Shown piece after piece: positions 57,406 through 64,000 of a stretch of 64,000 bases of DNA. The notes below the pieces were generated by a model, which was not told where the DNA came from, searched no databases, and saw only the letters and a program-made list of their open reading frames with translations. The stretch is from positions 124,001 to 188,000 of the forward strand of contig NZ_RXOZ01000035.1 in NCBI RefSeq assembly GCF_003991205.1, read 5' to 3'. Numbering within the stretch: position 1 is the first letter of the stretch; each line of letters starts with the position of its first letter. Position numbers and translations under genes: made by a program. Source of the DNA: Georgenia sp. SYP-B2076 (lineage in GTDB: Bacteria > Actinomycetota > Actinomycetes > Actinomycetales > Actinomycetaceae).

Positions 57406-58728
57406 ATGACGACCTGGCACGAGCACGCGATCTGGTGGCACGTCTACCCGCTGGGGTTCCTTGGCGCCGAGCACGTCCTGCCCGACGGCGCGCAGCCGCA
57501 GCACCGGCTGCGCCGGCTCATCGACTGGCTCGACTACGCCGTCGAGCTCGGCGTCTCCGGCCTTGCTCTCGGCCCGATCTTCACCTCCGCCAGCCACGGC
57601 TACGACACCCTCGACTACTTCACCATCGATCCGCGCCTCGGCGACCGCACCGACTTCGACGCCCTCGTCGCCGCCGCCCACCGGCGTGGCCTGAAGATCA
57701 TGCTCGACGGCGTCTTCAACCACGTCGGCCGCGACCACCCCGCCTTCCTCCGCGCCCTCGACGAGGGCCCCGACGCCCCCGAGGGCAGGCTGTTCCACCT
57801 CACCTGGCCCGACCGGCCGGGGGAGCGGCCCGGCTACCGCACCTTCGAGGGCCACGACGGCCTGGTGGCGCTGAACCACGACGACGACCGCGTCGCCGAG
57901 CTCGTCACCGAGGTCATGCGGCACTGGCTGCACGCCGGCGCCGACGCCTGGCGCCTGGACGCGGCGTACGCCGTCCCGACCGGCTTCTGGGCGCGGGTGC
58001 TGCCCGCCGTGCGCGCGGACTTCCCCGAGAGCTACGTCGTCGGCGAGGTGATCCACGGGGACTACGCCCAGATCGTGGCCGACTCCGGCATGGACGCCGT
58101 GACCCAGTACGAGCTGTGGAAGGCCGTCTGGAGCTCGCTGAACGACCGCAACCTCTACGAGCTCGCCCACACGCTGGGACGGCACAACACCCTGCTGGAG
58201 ACCTTCGCGCCGCTGACGTTCGTCGGCAACCACGACGTCACCCGCGTGGCCACCCAGGTCACCGACGCGCGCCACCTCCCGCACGCCGTCGTCCTGCTCC
58301 TGACGCTCGGCGGCACACCCTCCGTCTACTACGGGGACGAGCAGGGCTTCGAGGGCGTCAAGGAGGAGCGGCTCGGCGGTGACGATGCCATCCGTCCCGC
58401 CTTCCCCGCCGGCCCGGGCGACCTGCCGGCCGGCGGGTGGGCGACCTACCGGCTCCACCAGGAGCTGATCGCGCTGCGCCGGCGCCACCTCTGGCTCCAC
58501 CGGGCCCAGACCCGCCAGCTGGAGCTGTCCAACGAGGTCCTTGCCTACGAGGTCGCCGGCGGACTGCCCGACGGCGGCGCCGGGCGGCTGGTCGTCATCC
58601 TCAACCTCGGCGACGCCCCGGCGGAGGTGCCGGCGGAGCGGGCCACCGCGGTCGTGGCCGGCGGCGCCGAGATGCGAGGCGACGGCCGGGCCCAGGTCCC
58701 CCCGCACGGCTGGGCCGTCCTGGAGTAG
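57406..58728 (+). CDS. Alpha-amylase family glycoside hydrolase (GH13)
   Basis: The 440-residue enzyme is a cytoplasmic GH13 protein with all conserved regions: DGVFNHVGRDHP (region I), ADAWRLDAAYA with nucleophile Asp 185, VVGEVIHGDY with acid Glu 214, and VGNHDVTR with Asp 277. There is no signal peptide. Its short size and the unusual substrate-side loops place it with trehalose- or glycogen-linked enzymes, but I cannot assign the sugar. A C-terminal beta domain (VLAYEVAGGLPDGG) completes it. ATG 57406 is chosen over 57397. The CBM48 protein at 19 kb may act in the same pathway. Confidence 0.92.
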   Translation: MTTWHEHAIWWHVYPLGFLGAEHVLPDGAQPQHRLRRLIDWLDYAVELGVSGLALGPIFTSASHGYDTLDYFTIDPRLGDRTDFDALVAAAHRRGLKIMLDGVFNHVGRDHPAFLRALDEGPDAPEGRLFHLTWPDRPGERPGYRTFEGHDGLVALNHDDDRVAELVTEVMRHWLHAGADAWRLDAAYAVPTGFWARVLPAVRADFPESYVVGEVIHGDYAQIVADSGMDAVTQYELWKAVWSSLNDRNLYELAHTLGRHNTLLETFAPLTFVGNHDVTRVATQVTDARHLPHAVVLLLTLGGTPSVYYGDEQGFEGVKEERLGGDDAIRPAFPAGPGDLPAGGWATYRLHQELIALRRRHLWLHRAQTRQLELSNEVLAYEVAGGLPDGGAGRLVVILNLGDAPAEVPAERATAVVAGGAEMRGDGRAQVPPHGWAVLE

Positions 58729-58860
58729 GCGGCACCCGGGGCGGCGGGCGACCCGCCGCGCGGACGACCCGCCGCGCGCGAGCCTCACCGCAGCGCCCCT
58801 CGCCGACGTGACACACTGGAGCCCTGCATGCCCGTCGGGGCGCGACCAGGAAGGAACCCC

Positions 58861-59019
58861 ATGAAGAGCTCTCTCGTGATGTTCGCCGCCCAGGAGACGG
58901 AACATGCCGCCGGCGGCCTGACGATTAACCCGTACCTGCTGGGTGGCCTGACCCTCTGCGGGTTCATCTTCCTGCTGCTCGTGACGTACGCGTTCCGCAA
59001 CGTCGGCACCCGCCACTGA
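58861..59019 (+). CDS. Small membrane protein upstream of nadD
   Basis: This 52-residue protein has one transmembrane helix ([22 protein letters not shown], about residues 24-45) after a short head ([19 protein letters not shown]) and ends RNVGTRH. A small membrane protein of this layout precedes nadD in many actinobacteria, which supports its being real. AGGAAGGA lies 8 bases before the ATG. Function is unknown. It is 13 bases upstream of nadD, so it is part of that transcript. Confidence 0.85.
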   Translation: MKSSLVMFAAQETEHAAGGLTINPYLLGGLTLCGFIFLLLVTYAFRNVGTRH

Positions 59020-59032
59020 CCTCGGGGTAGCC

Positions 59033-59737
59033 ATGGCGTGGGGCAAGGATCGCAAGCGACGGGTAGGTGTCATGGGTGGCACCTTCGACCCCGTGCACCA
59101 CGGGCACCTCGTCGCCGCGAGCGAGGTGCTTGACGCGTTCAACCTCGACGAGGTGGTCTTCGTCCCCGCGGGCGAGCAGCCCTTCAAGCAGGACCGTGAC
59201 GTGACCGAGGCGGAGCACCGGTACCTCATGACGGTGATCGCCACGGCGTCCAACCCGCGGTTCAACGTGTCACGCATGGAGATCGACCGCCCCGGCAAGA
59301 CGTACACGATCGACACGCTGCGTCTGCTGCGTGAGCAGATGCCCGACGCGGAGCTGTTCTTCATCACCGGTGCGGACGTCCTCGCGCAGATCCTGACGTG
59401 GAAGGACGCCGACGAGCTGTGGTCCATGGCGCACTTCATCGGCGTCACCCGCCCCGGCCACATGCTCGACGACGCCGGCCTGCCCGCCAACGGTGTGTCC
59501 CTCATGGAGGTGCCCGCCATGGCGATCTCCTCCACGGACTGCCGCGCGCGCGTCCGGGCGGGCAAGCCCGTGTGGTACCTCGTGCCTGACGGCGTGGTCC
59601 AGTACATCGGCAAGCACCGGCTCTATCGCCCGGCGGCCCCGTCCCACCCCGCGCGCCCGCATGCAGCGGCGGCCCCCAAGCGGTCGGGCACGGCCACGGC
59701 CGAGGCGCCTCCGCGCGCCGTGGGGGCCGGGCAGTGA
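59033..59737 (+). CDS. nadD: Nicotinate-nucleotide adenylyltransferase
   Basis: NadD makes deamido-NAD from nicotinate mononucleotide and ATP. The 234-residue protein has the nucleotidyltransferase motif [35 protein letters not shown] and [10 protein letters not shown], with an Ala/Pro-rich C-terminal extension after about residue 200 that is beyond the normal length. It precedes an uncharacterised membrane protein and rsfS, as in other actinobacteria. The next start overlaps its stop by 4 bases (GTGA). Confidence 0.95.
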   Translation: MAWGKDRKRRVGVMGGTFDPVHHGHLVAASEVLDAFNLDEVVFVPAGEQPFKQDRDVTEAEHRYLMTVIATASNPRFNVSRMEIDRPGKTYTIDTLRLLREQMPDAELFFITGADVLAQILTWKDADELWSMAHFIGVTRPGHMLDDAGLPANGVSLMEVPAMAISSTDCRARVRAGKPVWYLVPDGVVQYIGKHRLYRPAAPSHPARPHAAAAPKRSGTATAEAPPRAVGAGQ

Positions 59738-61485
59738 ACGGGCGCGAACCGTCCACGGACACCGACGGGCTGGGGGAGCGGCGTCGCCGACGCGAGGCCG
59801 CCCGCGCCGCCCGCCTCGCCGCCGAGCGTGAGGGCACGCGCACGCCGCCCAGCCGTAAGGAGCTGCGCTGGCTCCAGGAGGAGGAGCAGGCGCGCCTCGA
59901 GGCCATCGCCACCGGCGAGTACCTGCCCGTGGACGAGGCCGGCAACCCGCTCACGCACGAGCAGGCGGCGCGCGCGGCCGAGGCCGCCGGCGTGGGCGAC
60001 GCCGCGCAGCCCCCTTCCACGCGTCGCTCCCGCCGCCGTCCCGCGGACGGGACGACGGCGGAGGAGTCCGCCCGCCCGACGGCGGCGGAGCCCTCACGCC
60101 CGACGGCACCCGGTGTCCGTGCTGGAGCGCAGGCCGGTTCGGTGGACGCGGCTGGGCAGGCACGCTCGGGCGCGCCCGAACGCGGCCAGGTGAAGTCTGC
60201 GCTCGCGGCCAGGCCGGCGGCGGCTAGGACGCCTGAGCCCAACCCGGCCGCAGCCAAAGCGCCCGAGCCCAAGCCGGCGGCACCCAAGACGCCCGAGGAC
60301 GAGCCGGCCGCGCCCAGGAAGCCCGCCCCCGGGCAGTCCGTGCCCACGGAGCCCGTCGCCGCACCACCTGCGGGCGCGCCTCAGGCCGTGAGTTCCCGTC
60401 GGGCGATGCGCGCCGCCCAGGCCGCTGCCGCCGCGCGGGCCGCTGCCGCGGCGGAGGCCGCCGAGCCCAAGGACGAGCCCCGGCCGGCGACCCGCCGACC
60501 CGTCGTCCGCGCCCCGCACACCGCCAAGGGCATCCGCACGCTCGACGCCACCGGCACGCTCACCGGCATCCGGCCCGTGCCGCCCGGCGCGCCCACGCCG
60601 CCCCAGGGGGTGGCCGCGCCCTCCGCGAAATCTGCACCCGAGTCCGAGGTCACGACCGACCCCGCGGGGTGGGAGTCGGCCGCGGCCCTGCCGGCGGTGC
60701 GCGACGACGAGCACACCGTCACCATCCCGACCAGATCGCCGGCCCCACGGTCGCCGTCGACGGCGTCGACGGCCTCCGCCAGCTCGAAGCGGCCGACGCG
60801 GTCGGAGCGGCCTGCGCCGTCGCAGCGGCCGACGCCGTCCGAGCGGCCGACGCCGTCCGAGCGGCCGACGCGGTCCGAGCGGCCGACGCCGTCGGACGCT
60901 CCGCGTCCGGCGCCGCGTGACCCGCGGCCCATCTCGCCCGCCCGCCCGGCTGCGGGCTCGGTGTCGACCGCCCGGCCCGGGGGCGGCCCCGTCGAGGACG
61001 AGCCCGAGCGCACCGTCGCCATGCCCGTGCCGGTCCGAGACGACGCACCGCCGCCGTCCCGCCGCCCGGCCGAGCCCGAGGACGACGAGGAGCCGCTGCG
61101 TCCGCAGTGGCCCTCCCTCGCGGAGTACAGCGGCGCGACCGGTGCGTCCCCGGACGAGGCCGAGTCCATCGCGAGCCGCCGGGCCATGCGCGAGCCCACC
61201 CCACGCCCGTCGGTGCGCGACCGCGTCACCGCCGCCGCGCGGAACATGACCGCGGCCTCCGCGAATGAGGCGGACGACGAGGACCTGGAGGACGACGACC
61301 ACGACGACGGGCGCAACACCGCTGCCTCCGTCGTCAAGATTGTCATCCTCGTCCTCGCGGCCGTGATCATCGGCCTGCTCATCGGCCTGCTCGCCTTCAA
61401 CGAGAACAGCGGCGCGGCCGCGGCGGCCCTCGCGCAGCGGGTGATGGTGCTCACGGGCGGACTGGCGCCGGGCTTGCTCGCGTAA
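59734..61485 (+). CDS. Low-complexity membrane protein between nadD and rsfS
   Basis: The 583-residue protein begins with a basic helix ([16 protein letters not shown]), then 450 residues rich in Ala, Pro, Glu and Arg with tandem [18 protein letters not shown]-type repeats (about 365-390). It carries short conserved elements such as [12 protein letters not shown] and [20 protein letters not shown], and ends in one transmembrane helix ([20 protein letters not shown]). Proteins like this sit between nadD and rsfS in related genomes. The repeated SRRAMR pieces may bind a partner. No enzyme domain is seen. It likely anchors to the membrane with a long cytoplasmic arm. Confidence 0.8.
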   Translation: MNGREPSTDTDGLGERRRRREAARAARLAAEREGTRTPPSRKELRWLQEEEQARLEAIATGEYLPVDEAGNPLTHEQAARAAEAAGVGDAAQPPSTRRSRRRPADGTTAEESARPTAAEPSRPTAPGVRAGAQAGSVDAAGQARSGAPERGQVKSALAARPAAARTPEPNPAAAKAPEPKPAAPKTPEDEPAAPRKPAPGQSVPTEPVAAPPAGAPQAVSSRRAMRAAQAAAAARAAAAAEAAEPKDEPRPATRRPVVRAPHTAKGIRTLDATGTLTGIRPVPPGAPTPPQGVAAPSAKSAPESEVTTDPAGWESAAALPAVRDDEHTVTIPTRSPAPRSPSTASTASASSKRPTRSERPAPSQRPTPSERPTPSERPTRSERPTPSDAPRPAPRDPRPISPARPAAGSVSTARPGGGPVEDEPERTVAMPVPVRDDAPPPSRRPAEPEDDEEPLRPQWPSLAEYSGATGASPDEAESIASRRAMREPTPRPSVRDRVTAAARNMTAASANEADDEDLEDDDHDDGRNTAASVVKIVILVLAAVIIGLLIGLLAFNENSGAAAAALAQRVMVLTGGLAPGLLA

Positions 61486-61522
61486 GATCGACCAGACCGC
61501 CCCAATTTTCTCAAGGAGACCC

Positions 61523-61936
61523 GTGTCTGCTGACGATCGTTCCCGCCATCTCGCCGTCGTCGCGGCCCGAGCCGCCGCCGACAAGAAGGCCAAGGAGATC
61601 ATCGCCCTCGACGTCAGCGAGCAGCTCGTGCTCACCGACGTCTTCCTCGTGGTCTCCGGCGCCAACGAGCGCCAGGTGAAGTCCATCGTCGACGCCATCG
61701 AGGAGGCCCTGCACAAGGAGGGCGCCAAGGCGGTCCGCAAGGAGGGCATGACCCAGGCCCGTTGGATCCTCATGGACTACGGCGACATCGTCGTCCACGT
61801 CCAGCACGAGGAGGACCGCGAGTTCTACGCCCTCGAGCGGCTCTGGAAGGACTGCCCCGTCGTCGACCTGCCGACCGACCTGTACGTGGCCGCCGAGGAG
61901 GACGCCGAGGTCGAGGGCGAGACCGCGCAGGCATGA
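61523..61936 (+). CDS. rsfS: Ribosomal silencing factor RsfS
   Basis: RsfS binds large-subunit protein L14 and blocks subunit joining in starvation. The 137-residue protein has the full Iojap/RsfS fold: KKAKEIIALDVSEQLVLTDV, FLVVSGANERQVKSIVDAI, and WILMDYGDIVVHVQHEEDRE. It ends in an acidic tail (EEDAEVEGETAQA). The start is GTG 61523, with AAGGAG 6 bases upstream. The stop overlaps the next gene by 4 bases (ATGA). Confidence 0.96.
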   Translation: MSADDRSRHLAVVAARAAADKKAKEIIALDVSEQLVLTDVFLVVSGANERQVKSIVDAIEEALHKEGAKAVRKEGMTQARWILMDYGDIVVHVQHEEDREFYALERLWKDCPVVDLPTDLYVAAEEDAEVEGETAQA

Positions 61937-62553
61937 GCGCCGGCACCATCGTCCTGTGGCGTCACGGGCAGACGGAGTACAACGCGAGCAAGCGCCTTCA
62001 GGGGCAGGTGGACATCGCGCTGAACGAGACGGGCAGGGCGCAGGCCGCCCGGGCGGCCGAGGTCCTCGCCGCCCTCGAGCCGACGCGGATCGTCACGTCC
62101 GACCTCGTGCGCGCCGCCGCGACCGCGCGGGCGCTCGGCGACCTGACCGGCCTGGAGCCGGCGCCGGACGCGCGCCTGCGCGAGCGCAGCTTCGGTGACT
62201 GGGAAGGCCTGACCGCCGAGCAGATCAGGTCGGGCTGGCCCGAGGCGTGGGCCGCGTGGCGCCAGGGCAAGGAGCCCGACGGCGTGGGCGCGGAGACACG
62301 CTCCGACGCCGGCCGGCGGGTCGCCGAGGCCGTCGAGGAGGTGGCGGCCGACCTGGGCCGCGACGACGTCCTGGTGGTCGTCGCGCACGGCGCCGCGATC
62401 ACGCTGGGCCAGTCGGTGCTCCTCGGCCTCGACCCGGCGGCGTGGTTCGGCCTGACGGGCTTGGACAACTGCCGCTGGACCTCGATGCACCCGAACCCCG
62501 GGCGCGAGCCCGCATGGCGCCTGGCCGGTTACAACATCGGAGCCGAGGAGTAG
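61933..62553 (+). CDS. Histidine phosphatase-family protein
   Basis: This 206-residue enzyme of the phosphoglycerate-mutase-like superfamily has the catalytic TIVLWRHGQTEYN motif, RERSFGDWEGLTAEQI and a second His in VVVAHGAAITL. It removes phosphate from a small substrate. In actinobacteria the gene next to rsfS is often a glucosyl-3-phosphoglycerate phosphatase-like protein, but the substrate is not shown by sequence. The start overlaps rsfS (ATGA), so it is coupled to it. Confidence 0.92.
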   Translation: MSAGTIVLWRHGQTEYNASKRLQGQVDIALNETGRAQAARAAEVLAALEPTRIVTSDLVRAAATARALGDLTGLEPAPDARLRERSFGDWEGLTAEQIRSGWPEAWAAWRQGKEPDGVGAETRSDAGRRVAEAVEEVAADLGRDDVLVVVAHGAAITLGQSVLLGLDPAAWFGLTGLDNCRWTSMHPNPGREPAWRLAGYNIGAEE

Positions 62554-62554
62554 G

Positions 62555-62989
62555 TCAGGACCGCCTGCTCGCCTCGAGCAGCACCGCCATGCGCGGCAGG
62601 TTGAACATCTGCGCCGCCTGCATGGGCGACGGCGTCCCGGCGTCCGGGTCCGCCCCTGCCTCCAACAGCATCGACGTGATGCCCTCGTCCTGCTGGAACA
62701 CCGCGCACACGAGCGCGCTCTGGCCGCGGTCGTTGAGGCGGTGCACGTCCGCCCCGCGCTCGAGCAGGGCCCGCACCGTGTCCGCCTGCTGGTGGTAGGC
62801 GGCGAGCGTGAGGAGTGTGTCGCCCTTGGAGTTGGTGAGGTTCACGGGCACGCCGGCGTCGATGCCCGCGGCGAGCTCGGCCGTGGCGCCCTCCCGGGCG
62901 AGGTCGAACAGGCGCTCCGCGTAGGCCAGGGCGGCGTCGTCGGGCCGGCCGGTCTCGGGCTGGCCGGTCTCCTCAGGCTGGTCGGTCAT
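62555..62989 (-). CDS. Ankyrin-repeat protein
   Basis: The 144-residue protein has about three ankyrin repeats: LTNSKGDTLLTLAAYHQQAD, LLERGADVHRLNDRGQSALV and LLEAGADPDAGTPSPMQAA. The N-terminus is a Gln/Glu/Thr/Pro-rich head (MTDQPEETGQPETGRPDD). It is probably a cytoplasmic protein-binding adaptor. The start is ATG 62989, although the ribosome-binding site is weak. It ends one base from the convergent phosphatase stop. Confidence 0.9.
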   Translation of the reverse strand: MTDQPEETGQPETGRPDDAALAYAERLFDLAREGATAELAAGIDAGVPVNLTNSKGDTLLTLAAYHQQADTVRALLERGADVHRLNDRGQSALVCAVFQQDEGITSMLLEAGADPDAGTPSPMQAAQMFNLPRMAVLLEASRRS

Positions 62990-63086
62990 GAGGCAAGGGT
63001 AGAGGCCGGCGCCGATGAGGTCCCGGGGTGCGCGCGCCCGACGCGCGCCCGTGCGAGCGGCCAAGCACGTGCTCGGGAGGAAGGCC

Positions 63087-63108
63087 GCCGAGGGATGTAC
63101 TCCGCAGC
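63087..63108. repeat. Second copy of the 18-bp intergenic motif
   Basis: GCCGAGGGATGTACTCCG at 63087-63104 matches 20922-20939 exactly and is followed by CAGC (GAGC at the first site). It lies 126 bases before the tRNA-Ala promoter side, between genes. Confidence 0.6.
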
Positions 63109-63173
63109 AAAGGGGCGAACCAGGGCCGCGGGAGGAGAGTGGCGAGGGTCACGCCGCCCAGGGGCCCCGCGGA

Positions 63174-63204
63174 TTGGCACTTCGGGCCGGCGATGGCTTA
63201 AAGT
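63174..63204 (+). promoter_or_regulatory. Putative tRNA-Ala promoter
   Basis: TTGGCA (63174-63179) and TAAAGT (63199-63204) with a 19-base spacer lie 27 bases before the tRNA. The TTAAAGTTGTC run is the only AT-rich spot nearby. Confidence 0.5.
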
Positions 63205-63230
63205 TGTCAACGCCCCGCGGGGCACAGCAA

Positions 63231-63306
63231 GGGGCTATGGCGCAGTTGGTAGCGCGCTTCCATGGCATGGAAGAGGTCGAGGGTTCGAATCCCTCTAGCT
63301 CCACCA
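63231..63306 (+). tRNA. tRNA-Ala (anticodon GGC)
   Basis: The sequence folds as a full cloverleaf: acceptor GGGGCTA/TAGCTCC, D-arm GCGC-AGTTGGTA-GCGC, anticodon stem CTTCC/GGAAG with loop ATGGCAT (anticodon GGC), variable AGGTC, and T-arm GAGGG-TTCGAAT-CCCTC. The G3-U70 pair that identifies alanine tRNA is present, and CCA is encoded (63304-63306). It reads GCC and GCU codons. Confidence 0.97.
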
Positions 63307-63313
63307 GCAGTAC

Positions 63314-63350
63314 CGAAGAGCCGTCCGTGATGGGCGGCTCTTCGTCGTTT
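63314..63350 (+). terminator. Rho-independent terminator after tRNA-Ala
   Basis: CGAAGAGCCG (63314-63323) pairs perfectly with CGGCTCTTCG (63335-63344) and is followed by TCGTTT. The 11-base loop has a small inner pairing. Confidence 0.85.
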
Positions 63351-63375
63351 CCGGGGTGTCCGAAGGGAGAAGTTC

Positions 63376-64000
63376 GTGGTCCAGCTCGCCTATGTCATTG
63401 CCGGCTCGGAAGCGACCGGCGGCGCCGGCATCCAGGTCGACCTCAAGACCTTCCAGGAGCTCGGCGTCTACGGCGTCGGCACGCTCACCTGCATCGTCTC
63501 GTTCGACCCGAAGAACGGCTGGGGACACCGCTTCGTGCCGGTGCCCCCGGGGGTCATCGCGGACCAGATGGAGGCGGCCACCTCCGCCCACGACCTCGAC
63601 GTCGTCAAGATCGGCATGCTCGGCACGCCCGCCACCATCGAGACGGTCGCGGCGGGGCTGCGGCGTCAGCCCTGGCGCCACGTCGTCCTCGACCCGGTAC
63701 TCATCTGCAAGGGCCAGGAGGCCGGCGCGGCGCTGGACACGGACAACGCGCTGCGCGAGTCGATCCTGCCGCTGGCGACCATGGTCACCCCCAACCTGTT
63801 CGAGGCGCGCACCCTCGCCGGCATGGACCGGATCGAGACCGTGGAGGAGCTCACCGAGGCCGCCCGCCGCATCCACGCGCTCGGCCCGCAGTACGTCCTG
63901 GCCAAGGGCGGCGTCGAGCTCCCGGGCGAGGACGCCGTCGACGTCCTCTTCGACGGCGAGGACGTCACCGTCCTGTCCGCGCCCAAGGTGGGCCAGGAGC
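63376..64000 (+). CDS. pdxK: Pyridoxine/pyridoxal/pyridoxamine kinase (PdxK/ThiD2 type), cut by window end
   Basis: The partial gene (208 codons visible) encodes a ribokinase-fold vitamin kinase: LAYVIAGSEATGGAGIQVDL at the start, KIGMLGTPATIETVA, VVLDPVLICKGQEAGAALDT, ATMVTPNLFEARTLAGM and YVLAKGGVELPGEDAVDVLF. The CKG and NLFEA pattern matches B. subtilis-type PdxK more than ThiD, which would phosphorylate pyridoxal or hydroxymethylpyrimidine. The start is GTG 63376 with GGGAGA 7 bases upstream. The window ends before its stop, in the nucleotide-binding lid part. Confidence 0.92.
   Translation, partial: MVQLAYVIAGSEATGGAGIQVDLKTFQELGVYGVGTLTCIVSFDPKNGWGHRFVPVPPGVIADQMEAATSAHDLDVVKIGMLGTPATIETVAAGLRRQPWRHVVLDPVLICKGQEAGAALDTDNALRESILPLATMVTPNLFEARTLAGMDRIETVEELTEAARRIHALGPQYVLAKGGVELPGEDAVDVLFDGEDVTVLSAPKVGQE

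Noticed and set aside
62741-63298. Plus-strand frame ending in the tRNA gene
   Set aside because: It runs antisense to the ankyrin gene and reads through the tRNA, so it cannot be a real protein gene.

Overview
The window is about 74% G+C by eye. Codon third positions are almost always G or C, GTG and TTG starts are common, and genes often overlap by 1 to 4 bases. Gene content (an NHEJ-type LigD, a LexA-type box before a DUF222/HNH gene, a GTNAC-type box before a CAP-domain gene, LLM flavin/F420-type oxidoreductases, and rsfS next to nadD) points to a high-GC actinobacterium, most likely in the Micrococcales (Cellulomonas/Georgenia-like). The genus is inference. The DNA looks chromosomal. I see no transposase, integrase, phage gene or CRISPR array.

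Layout. 0.1-9.6 kb is a redox and detoxification region: an aldo/keto reductase, a coupled VOC protein and hydrolase, a MarR regulator divergent from a DoxX protein, two paralogous F420/NADP-reductase-like proteins, a LigB/DODA dioxygenase, an NmrA-type reductase, and an operon joining a molybdopterin oxidoreductase, an FAD reductase and a zinc-ribbon protein. 9.7-15.6 kb is a complete oligopeptide/nickel-type ABC importer operon on the minus strand with fused ATPases. 15.8-18.7 kb is a three-domain LigD. 19-31 kb is a mixed stretch: a lone CBM48 domain, secreted proteins, a decayed universal-stress gene, a His-rich exported peptide, a GNAT protein missing its core, a VIT-family transporter, two DUF2807 lipoproteins on either side of an MFS gene, a MecA-type penicillin-binding lipoprotein, two tandem LLM oxidoreductases and thioredoxin. 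31-42 kb holds a hydrolase without its nucleophile, proA, the MoxR/DUF58/transglutaminase operon, and a tiny repeat/CxxxxC gene coupled to a FrnE-like DsbA oxidoreductase. 42-51 kb holds a UBP zinc finger, a stand-alone DsbA domain converging on nhaA, a CAP protein, a DUF222/HNH protein, a glycosyltransferase and a membrane-inserted patatin. 51-58.7 kb holds two small conserved genes, an SDR, two LLM enzymes, an Ntn amidotransferase, a racemase and a GH13 enzyme. 58.8-64 kb is the housekeeping run nadD, rsfS, phosphatase, ankyrin protein, tRNA-Ala(GGC) and a pyridoxal kinase cut by the window edge.

Two themes recur. Short tandem repeats (15-42 bp units) sit between genes and inside linkers. 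Genes also appear to be in the process of decay or change: a frameshifted stress gene, an internally deleted GNAT, an MFS transporter with its first helix out of frame, and a hydrolase with Ser changed to Gly. The most original leads are the small CxxxxC/heptad-repeat protein translationally coupled to a DsbA-like oxidoreductase (40.7-41.7 kb), the shared TCGGGG-TCCCTGA element before both DUF2807 lipoproteins, the 18-bp sequence shared by two distant intergenic regions, and the His-rich exported peptide.
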